Origin: Marinosulfonomonas sp. PRT-SC04 | GTDB taxonomy: Bacteria; Pseudomonadota; Alphaproteobacteria; Rhodobacterales; Rhodobacteraceae | DNA length: 5,475 nt | Assembly: GCA_001321835.1 (NCBI GenBank) | Contig: JPUR01000048.1 | Coordinates: forward strand, 1-5,475 | Direction of reading: 5' to 3' | Part shown: positions 1 to 5,475 of the stretch, in pieces | Layout: each line of letters opens with the position of its first letter | How positions within the stretch are numbered: the stretch's first letter is position 1 | The notes under the pieces: generated by a model | The model's input: the letters and a program-made list of their open reading frames with translations, nothing else | Database searches by the model: none | What the model was told of the DNA's origin: nothing | Made by a program: the position numbers and the translations under genes

Positions 1-837
1 ACTCCATCTTTTCCTAAAGATTAAAGTGTTGCGTCCACCTGTTGAAACCACCACCAAAAGCCCAGCAGACAAGCCCGCCCCCGTATCAATCACAACCTCT
101 AGCGTGCCATTTGGCGTAGGCAACACAGCAATTAACTGTTGCACCGCGCGCTTTGTTGCTGGCGAAAAACTATGGTCTGGCCAGCCGGAAACCTTATCCA
201 TCATTGCAGAGCGCTTGCGCGATCTTTCGGGAAATGTCGTGCCAATATAGGGCCGCAGATAGGGTTCCAATTTACGGTTACCGGTTGCCACCAAAACCAG
301 ATCGCGCAGTTTGGCACGGCCAAGGCTGAGTTGCATCGATGCAAGACTCGACAGATCAACATCGTGAAGTACGCCCCGCAACGTCACCACATTTTCCTTT
401 GGGCCAGTGATTGTCAAACTCTCAATCACCAACTGTCGGTCTTTGGCATTTTCGCGCAAAACCAGAATTATCTGCATCGGTATGGCTGGCAGATCGACAT
501 CCCCGCGCACCCCAAGCTTTCGCAGCATATCGGCGTCCGTCACCCGAATGGCCAAGGCCGTCGGCGGTAACGATTGCTCCAACACCCGATCCAAACCCTC
601 GGCACGCCACTCGATCTGATCAAAATCAAAGCCCTTGATAACGGCTTCGGTGGCCGGCAACAAAGTAGGCACATGACACCAGCCATCACGCGACACCTTC
701 AATATAAACGCTCTCGTTTCAGGCCTACTGTCGATGATCTTCCAAGTATCCACACAATCGCTCGATTGCATTGGCGAAAATGCGATGGCCTGAATTGGGG
801 CCGTCAAAAACAGAAAAACCACTAAAAAATATCGCAT
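1..837 (-). CDS. Exported protein of unknown function, 3' end outside the window (partial)
   Basis: An open frame of 279 codons runs from ATG at 837 to the left edge with no stop, so the C-terminus is missing. Residues 1-19 form a signal peptide (MRYF, then a hydrophobic run ending AIA) with probable cleavage before Phe20, so the product should be periplasmic or outer-membrane facing. The mature part has only two cysteines, Cys28 and Cys54, which could form a disulphide. Residues 120-185 and 245-265 alternate hydrophobic and polar residues in a beta-rich style (for example SLTITGP at 140-146 and LRGVLHDVDLSS at 153-164), reminiscent of AsmA-like or DUF2125-like envelope proteins, but I cannot assign a family. 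A GGAGG ribosome site at 844-848 lies 6 bases before the ATG, inside the end of ftsY. One base separates the two genes, so they are probably co-transcribed and translationally coupled. The coding call is firm; the function is unknown. Confidence 0.85.
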   Translation of the reverse strand, partial: MRYFLVVFLFLTAPIQAIAFSPMQSSDCVDTWKIIDSRPETRAFILKVSRDGWCHVPTLLPATEAVIKGFDFDQIEWRAEGLDRVLEQSLPPTALAIRVTDADMLRKLGVRGDVDLPAIPMQIILVLRENAKDRQLVIESLTITGPKENVVTLRGVLHDVDLSSLASMQLSLGRAKLRDLVLVATGNRKLEPYLRPYIGTTFPERSRKRSAMMDKVSGWPDHSFSPATKRAVQQLIAVLPTPNGTLEVVIDTGAGLSAGLLVVVSTGGRNTLIFRKRWS

Positions 838-838
838 A

Positions 839-2050
<1,212 letters not shown>

Positions 2051-2131
2051 CGCGCTAAGGGTCCTTGGTTTTCCCTATACCAACTATGTCACATGTGCTG
2101 TCGATGGAAGGGGGCTGGCAGCCAATTTGTC

Positions 2132-2159
2132 TTGGCAAAGCCGCTATCTTGTTTATTAC
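2132..2159 (+). promoter_or_regulatory. Possible sigma70-type promoter of the kinase-like gene
   Basis: TTGGCA (2132-2137, 5 of 6 to the -35 consensus) and TATTAC (2154-2159, 4 of 6 to the -10) are 16 bases apart. Transcription from here would begin near 2166, which favours one of the ATG codons at 2179, 2182 or 2191 over upstream in-frame starts at 2065, 2086 or 2104. This is a match by eye only. Confidence 0.35.
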
Positions 2160-2178
2160 AGGCGAAAAATGCCCCTAT

Positions 2179-2949
2179 ATGATGAGTGAAATGACCCATA
2201 ATACCGCCAAACCACCCACGGCTGAGCCCGCCCTGATCGCCGTGATCAAGGCGCATGTCGCAGCGAGTGATCGCCGTGTCAGCAAGCTGACGCATCACGG
2301 TGAGCTGATCTGGGTCAAGCAACTGGAAAAGCTGTCGCTGCGGATGTGGCTGCAAAAAGGCAATCCGAAGACGGCTTTTACCGCCGAACGGAACGCGTTG
2401 CTGCGATTGCAAACCGCGGGTGTGCCGGTGCCGGTGATTGTCGCGCAGGGGCCGGGTTACTTCGCAACCGCCGACAGTGGCCCGTCTTTGAAGCAGCTGT
2501 TTCAAGGCGCTGATGGCCCCCCGGCCGATCATCTCGATGCCTATCAGGCGGCGGGCAAACAGCTGGCCTTGATGCACAAACGAAAGCTGTCGCATGGCCG
2601 CCCCTCAATTAAAGATATTTGCTGGAAAGACCGGCGCATTACCTTTCTGGATTTTGAGCGTTTCCATGAAAAACGCAACACCCCGAAGGGCCATATGCAG
2701 GATCTGGTGATGATGATTTTCTCGGCCTACGCGGTGATGCAGCGCGATGGCCCCGAGATCGACGCGCTGATCAAAGGCTACCGCGATCATGATCCAGCCG
2801 ATATCTGGCAAGCGGCGGCGCGGTGGTGCGCAAAAATGCACTGGCTCGACATTTTAACCAAACCGATCCAATGGCGTGGGCCTGGCTTGGCGCGTGAATT
2901 CAAGGCTATTCCGCTGACATTTCAGGCCTTCGAGCGCTCGGATCTATAA
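2179..2949 (+). CDS. Protein-kinase-fold protein (Bud32/Kdo-kinase-like) with an altered catalytic loop
   Basis: The 256-residue product resembles small kinase-fold proteins of the RIO/Bud32/lipopolysaccharide-kinase group. Visible landmarks, counted from the ATG at 2179, are a strand with a Lys (LIWVKQ, Lys47), a helix with a candidate pairing Glu (TAERNALLRL, Glu70), a catalytic-loop equivalent LSHGRPSIKDICW (137-149) and a metal-site equivalent FLDFERF (156-162). In the usual HGDLxxxN loop the Asp is the catalytic base and the Asn binds metal; here they are Arg141 and Asp146. The DFG-like Asp (158) remains. No signal peptide or membrane segment is seen, so a cytoplasmic protein is likely; the substrate is unknown. 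In-frame ATGs at 2179, 2182 and 2191 all lack a strong ribosome site, and upstream TTG 2065 or ATG 2086/2104 would give up to 38 extra residues of unconvincing sequence. It is divergent from ftsY and convergent with the YhhN-type gene. Confidence 0.8.
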   Translation: MMSEMTHNTAKPPTAEPALIAVIKAHVAASDRRVSKLTHHGELIWVKQLEKLSLRMWLQKGNPKTAFTAERNALLRLQTAGVPVPVIVAQGPGYFATADSGPSLKQLFQGADGPPADHLDAYQAAGKQLALMHKRKLSHGRPSIKDICWKDRRITFLDFERFHEKRNTPKGHMQDLVMMIFSAYAVMQRDGPEIDALIKGYRDHDPADIWQAAARWCAKMHWLDILTKPIQWRGPGLAREFKAIPLTFQAFERSDL

Positions 2950-3613
2950 CGCTCCCAGCCCCCAAAACAGCCCAATCTGAGCGGCGATATAGCTGATCCA
3001 AACCAGCTTACCAGTCAATGTTCGCCGCTTGTCAGCCTGATCCAGCACAAAGGTTTCAAGCGACAAGATCAGATCCGAAACCACAAACAGCATCGCCCCC
3101 CAAAGCGCCACACTGCGGATTTCAGGCAGCCCCAGCGCCACCACAGCCATCACCAATAATGCCAACATAGCTCCGCACGGGCCACTTCAAATCCCCCGTA
3201 TGCGGGCGCAGCCACCATTCCGTCGACAGCCCAACACCAAGCATCACCACAATCACCGGCCATTGCGCCAACGTCAACGTGGCCCCCAGCGACAACATAA
3301 CCGCAACATACGCCAAATGCGCCGCCGCAAAAGCCACCATGCCGGTTAAAAACGCCTTGGGTCCGGGGCGCGACAGGGCAAAATCACCAACCGCGCTCAA
3401 CACCAGTGCTGCGACTAAAAGAGGCGGTGCAGAGCCAACAAAAGCCGCCAAGGCGAGCAGTGCAACAGGCACTGTTTTACGAACGCTGCGCCCCCATCTA
3501 ATCGCACCCCCCGTGCGCGGCAAATACATCACCGCCGTCGCCACAGCCAGCCCGAACAAAGCGGCCGCGCTAAACATCAGACCGCAATATCCAAGGCAAA
3601 AGGCCTGAACCAC
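2944..3613 (-). pseudogene. YhhN/lysoplasmalogenase-family membrane protein, frameshifted
   Basis: Two adjacent minus-strand frames together make one YhhN-type integral membrane protein; the family includes lysoplasmalogenases (TMEM86-like). The first frame (GTG 3613 to the stop at 3122-3124, 163 codons) carries KTVPVALLALAA, the LSAVGDFALSR segment (72-82), GMVAFAAAHLAYVAVML (91-107) and LRPHTGDLKWPVRSYV (135-150). It then turns to non-family sequence (GDGCGGAGAA). The other frame, open from 3168 to the TAG at 2944-2946, continues with VMAVVALGLPEI, LWGAMLFVVSDLILSLETFVL and a last hydrophobic helix. Skipping one base near 3154 gives RSYVGII-VMAVVALG and a 222-residue protein, normal for the family. 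The lesion is therefore a one-base insertion between about 3150 and 3165, real or a sequencing error. The start is also doubtful (see the ribosome site at 3628). The 3' end overlaps the kinase-like gene by 6 bases. Confidence 0.85.
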
Positions 3614-3627
3614 GTGTCATACTAAAA

Positions 3628-3631
3628 CTCC
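3628..3631 (-). promoter_or_regulatory. Ribosome site pointing to an out-of-frame ATG before the YhhN-type gene
   Basis: GGAG on the minus strand is 7 bases from an ATG at 3620-3618 but 14 bases from the in-frame GTG at 3613. The ATG frame reads MTRGSG and stops after 16 codons (TAG at 3572-3570). A TGA at 3619-3617 blocks upstream extension of the family frame. Either the gene starts at GTG 3613 with poor spacing, or a second one-base insertion lies just after the ATG. Confidence 0.45.
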
Positions 3632-3681
3632 ATATCCTAGGTTTCAACCTGATCCTAACGCAGACGCCCCCAAAGTGGCCA

Positions 3682-3705
3682 CACCAAATACGCGCCATAT
3701 TGGTG
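3682..3705. promoter_or_regulatory. Inverted repeat, possible operator upstream of alkB
   Basis: CACCAA (3682-3687) and TTGGTG (3700-3705) are perfect inverted 6-base arms with a 12-base centre. The right arm coincides with the best candidate -35 box of alkB. No T-run follows, so it is not a terminator; an operator for a dimeric repressor or activator is plausible but unproven. Confidence 0.35.
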
Positions 3706-3727
3706 ACGTAAATAAAAACTATATCCT
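3700..3727 (+). promoter_or_regulatory. Weak candidate promoter of alkB
   Basis: TTGGTG (3700-3705) and TATCCT (3722-3727, 4 of 6) are 16 bases apart, about 55 bases upstream of the alkB ATG. An alternative -10, TATAGA at 3735-3740, has no good -35 partner. A weak core promoter would fit a gene that needs an activator. Confidence 0.25.
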
Positions 3728-3782
3728 AACGTGTTATAGATGTTTGCGTGCCACTATGAGATGACGAGGAAGGAAAGTTTTA

Positions 3783-4856
3783 ATGCCGCGCCGCGTGTTG
3801 TTGTTTACGATTATAAGTTTTTCGCCGGTCCTTCTGATTGCCACCGCTGCTACTTTTGGCGGCTGGTGGGTGGCAGCCGCCTGCGCTTACATGACCCTAT
3901 TCACCTTCACGCTTGATGAATTGGTCTCGTTCACCAGCCCCCCAGAACAATCCGACAGTGAATTCCCCGCGACTAACGCGCTCTCAGTTTTGTTGGCAGT
4001 CTCCCACTTCATTGTGTTGTTTTTAGCGGTATGGGGGATATCCTCCAATCCGAACATCGGGGCTTTCGGCACTCTGGGCGTGTTTGTGGCGACAGGCTTG
4101 TTTTTAGGTCAGGTCAGCAATTCAAATGCGCACGAACTGATCCATCGCACCGACAAACGCCTGTTTTCACTTGGTAAATGGGTCTACACGTCAATGCTGT
4201 TTGGGCATCACACCTCGGCGCACCTGCTGGTGCATCACCGGTTTGCCGCCTCGGATGACGATCCGAATTCAGCGGCCAAGGGCGAAACGTTTTACAGCTT
4301 TGCTCGGCGGGCCTGGACCGGGGCGGTCCGCGCTGGTTTTGAAATGGAAAGTAGTCGTTTGAAAAACCGCACCCCACCGGCACCACGCTTCAGCCATTCA
4401 TTTTACAGCTATACGTTTGGTGGCATTGCCAGTCTTTTGGCCGCGTTTCTCATCGGTGGCTGGGGGGGCGTTTTCGCGCTGATTGCACTGGCCAGCTATG
4501 CACAACTGCAGCTGTTGCTGTCAGATTACGTGCAGCATTACGGGCTGCGCCGCGCCACCCTGCCAAATGGCAAACTGGCACCCGTTGGCTTGCAGCATTC
4601 ATGGAATGCGCCGCACTGGATGTCGACCTACCTGATGCTGGCCGCGCCGCGCCACTCAGATCACCACGAGCATCCAAACCGGCCCTATCCGGCGCTGCAA
4701 CTGCCCGCGCCAAATGTCGCGCCACGCCTACCCTACAGCTTGCCAACAATGGCGTTTATTGCGCTTTATCCGCGCTTGTGGCGGCGTGTCATGGACCCAC
4801 GGCTGGCCTATTGGGACGAGCGCGCACAGTGTGAGATGCAGGAAATCACGACATAG
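3783..4856 (+). CDS. alkB: AlkB-type membrane alkane 1-monooxygenase / fatty-acid-hydroxylase-superfamily protein
   Basis: The 357-residue product is an integral-membrane non-haem di-iron enzyme. AlkB relatives hydroxylate the terminal carbon of alkanes using O2 and electrons from rubredoxin. The His motifs are in order: HELIHR (117-122), HLLVHH within GHHTSAHLLVHHRFAASDDDP (141-161), DYVQHYGLRR (248-257), LQHSWN (270-275) and APRHSDHHEHP (288-298). The C-terminal LYPRLWRRVMDPRL (328-341) also matches AlkB. Hydrophobic stretches near 5-24, 28-48, 66-86, 92-112, 208-226 and 228-247 fit the six membrane helices of the family. Compared with classical AlkB (about 400 residues) it is short, and the second motif reads AHLLVHH where EHxxGHH is usual, so the substrate may differ. 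The ATG at 3783 follows an AAGGA ribosome site (3770-3774) at 8 bases. No rubredoxin, reductase or regulator gene is in view. The family is firm; alkane as substrate is inference. Confidence 0.9.
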   Translation: MPRRVLLFTIISFSPVLLIATAATFGGWWVAAACAYMTLFTFTLDELVSFTSPPEQSDSEFPATNALSVLLAVSHFIVLFLAVWGISSNPNIGAFGTLGVFVATGLFLGQVSNSNAHELIHRTDKRLFSLGKWVYTSMLFGHHTSAHLLVHHRFAASDDDPNSAAKGETFYSFARRAWTGAVRAGFEMESSRLKNRTPPAPRFSHSFYSYTFGGIASLLAAFLIGGWGGVFALIALASYAQLQLLLSDYVQHYGLRRATLPNGKLAPVGLQHSWNAPHWMSTYLMLAAPRHSDHHEHPNRPYPALQLPAPNVAPRLPYSLPTMAFIALYPRLWRRVMDPRLAYWDERAQCEMQEITT

Positions 4857-4947
4857 GGTGCCTGTTGCAGAATGCAGTTGCCAAAACCTGCGCCACCACC
4901 GGCCAACAAAGCTGGTATTCAGCCGGATAACCTGCAAGAAAAGCTGT

Positions 4948-5349
4948 GTGGCAAAACATCTAATTTTCGTTCTAGTCGCAGCCGTTTTGGCCACACCGCT
5001 GGCGGCACAAACCCCGATGGACGCCGACGCATTCGAAGCCTATTCCCAAGGCAAGACCCTGTATTTTGGCTATAACGGCACCCTAATCGGGGCCGAAGAA
5101 TACCGGCCCAACCGCCGCGTGCGCTGGTCGGCTCGGAATGGGGACTGTAAGGACGGAACATGGTATCCCGATGGTCAGATGATTTGTTTTCTTTATGAGG
5201 GCAATCCGGATCCGCAATGTTGGTCTTTTTATCAGCAGAATGCTGGGCTGACGGCCCAATACGAAAACGATCCAGATCAGCCTATGGTGTCTGAGATGGC
5301 TGCAAACGGGGAGCCGATGATCTGTTTGGGGCCTGAAATTGGCGTGTGA
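4948..5349 (+). CDS. Small secreted four-cysteine protein of unknown function
   Basis: Starting at GTG 4948, the 133-residue product has a signal peptide (MAKH, then a hydrophobic run ending PLAA) with likely cleavage before Gln21. This predicts a periplasmic or secreted mature protein of about 113 residues. It contains four cysteines, Cys67, Cys80, Cys91 and Cys126, enough for two disulphides, and is rich in aromatic residues, for example TLYFGYNGT (37-45), RRVRWS (56-61), WYPDGQMICFLYE (72-84) and CWSFY (91-95). It ends CLGPEIGV. The pattern (GDC, WYP-G, ICF-YE, CW, ICxGP) matches my memory of a conserved uncharacterised roseobacter family; I know no function. The frame is open upstream to 4714, but that part overlaps alkB and precedes the signal peptide, so GTG 4948 is preferred; its ribosome site (AAGAAAAG) is weak. 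It lies 91 bases after alkB, with no terminator seen between, so a shared transcript is possible. Confidence 0.8.
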   Translation: MAKHLIFVLVAAVLATPLAAQTPMDADAFEAYSQGKTLYFGYNGTLIGAEEYRPNRRVRWSARNGDCKDGTWYPDGQMICFLYEGNPDPQCWSFYQQNAGLTAQYENDPDQPMVSEMAANGEPMICLGPEIGV

Positions 5350-5386
5350 ATTTACGGGGCCGCTGCTCAAGAAGGTCTATATTCTA

Positions 5387-5398
5387 TGTGCGCGCACA
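5387..5398. repeat. Perfect 12-base palindrome downstream of the small secreted gene
   Basis: TGTGCGCGCACA is self-complementary with no spacer. An 8-base direct repeat, ATTTACGG (5350-5357 and 5402-5409), flanks it. There is no T-run, so an intrinsic terminator is unlikely; a protein-binding site or chance are the alternatives. Confidence 0.4.
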
Positions 5399-5424
5399 GG
5401 TATTTACGGCAAGAAGAAGCCTAG

Positions 5425-5475
5425 GGAACCTCTGAACAACGCCCAGATTTCTGTGCTATAATTCTGGCAGTAATT
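5425..5475 (+). mobile_element. Probable left end of an IS5-like insertion sequence, cut by the window edge
   Basis: From 5425 the sequence reads GGAACCTCTGAACAAC, which by eye resembles the terminal inverted repeat of IS5 (GGAA, then T, GAA and AA at the same positions, as I recall that sequence). The four bases just before it, CTAG at 5421-5424, fit the YTAR target duplicated by the IS5 group. A strong promoter-like site lies 30 bases inside. The transposase and the right end would be beyond 5475, so the call depends on terminal features only. Confidence 0.5.
5454..5462 (+). promoter_or_regulatory. Extended -10 promoter inside the putative IS end
   Basis: TGCTATAAT is a perfect extended -10 (TGn followed by TATAAT). 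A poor -35, TGAACA at 5433-5438, lies 18 bases upstream within the terminal repeat. It reads rightward, as expected for a transposase promoter near the left end of an IS. Confidence 0.5.

Larger units (their letters stand above)
3652..3731 (+). repeat. Two copies of a 9-base direct repeat in the yhhN-alkB intergenic region
   Basis: ATCCTAACG occurs at 3652-3660 and again at 3723-3731, and a shorter related copy (ATCCTAG) lies at 3634-3640. All are between the two divergent genes. They could be binding sites of a regulator, but three short copies can also arise by chance. Confidence 0.4.

Noticed and set aside
139..825. Plus-strand frames opposite the left-edge exported-protein gene
   Set aside because: The minus-strand frame is continuous for 279 codons with a signal peptide and a good ribosome site; the plus frames overlap one another and look random.
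2074..2104. Possible ftsY promoter on the minus strand (TCGACA with TATAGG)
   Set aside because: The 19-base spacing and weak -10 match make it no better than chance.
2065..2178. Upstream starts (TTG 2065, ATG 2086 or 2104) for the kinase-like gene
   Set aside because: No ribosome site precedes them, the added residues do not look like the family, and the candidate promoter lies inside this stretch.
3279..3608. Plus-strand 109-codon frame opposite the YhhN-type gene
   Set aside because: It is a shadow frame; the minus-strand translation matches a known membrane family.
4899..4926. Possible hairpin after alkB (CCGGC ... GCCGG, with an inner GCTG/CAGC)
   Set aside because: The stems compete with each other and no T-run follows, so it does not support an intrinsic terminator.
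4714..4947. Long N-terminal extension of the small secreted gene into alkB
   Set aside because: It overlaps well-supported alkB sequence and would place the signal peptide in mid-protein.

Overview
The window looks like chromosomal DNA of an alphaproteobacterium, most likely a Rhodobacteraceae/Roseobacter-type organism. This rests on the FtsY architecture, the YhhN-type membrane protein, the AlkB-type hydroxylase and a small exported four-cysteine protein, all in moderately GC-rich DNA. That placement comes from recognising protein styles, not from a database search.

Layout from left to right. Positions 1-837 (minus strand) hold an exported protein of unknown function whose 3' end lies beyond the left edge. 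It is read right after ftsY (839-2050, minus), the signal-recognition-particle receptor GTPase; one base separates the ftsY stop from the next start, and the ribosome site lies inside the end of ftsY. Going the other way from ftsY is a kinase-fold protein (2179-2949, plus) in which the usual catalytic Asp of the HGD motif is Arg. It meets, tail to tail with a 6-base overlap, a YhhN/lysoplasmalogenase-type membrane protein (2944-3613, minus) split into two frames by an apparent one-base insertion near 3154, so it is a pseudogene or a sequence error. A 169-base divergent intergenic region with repeats and a possible promoter leads to an AlkB-type non-haem di-iron membrane hydroxylase (3783-4856, plus). 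A small secreted protein with four cysteines follows (4948-5349, plus). The last 51 bases look like the left end of an IS5-like insertion sequence (terminal sequence from 5425, preceded by CTAG, with an extended -10 promoter), whose transposase would lie beyond the right edge.

The genes do not form one pathway. Only ftsY and the exported-protein gene look like a tightly linked pair, and alkB and the small secreted gene might share a transcript. I see no RNA gene, CRISPR array or complete mobile element. I found no convincing new multi-gene system; the points most worth checking are the broken yhhN-type gene, the HGR motif of the kinase-like protein, the hexamer repeat in ftsY, the operator-like sites before alkB and the IS end.
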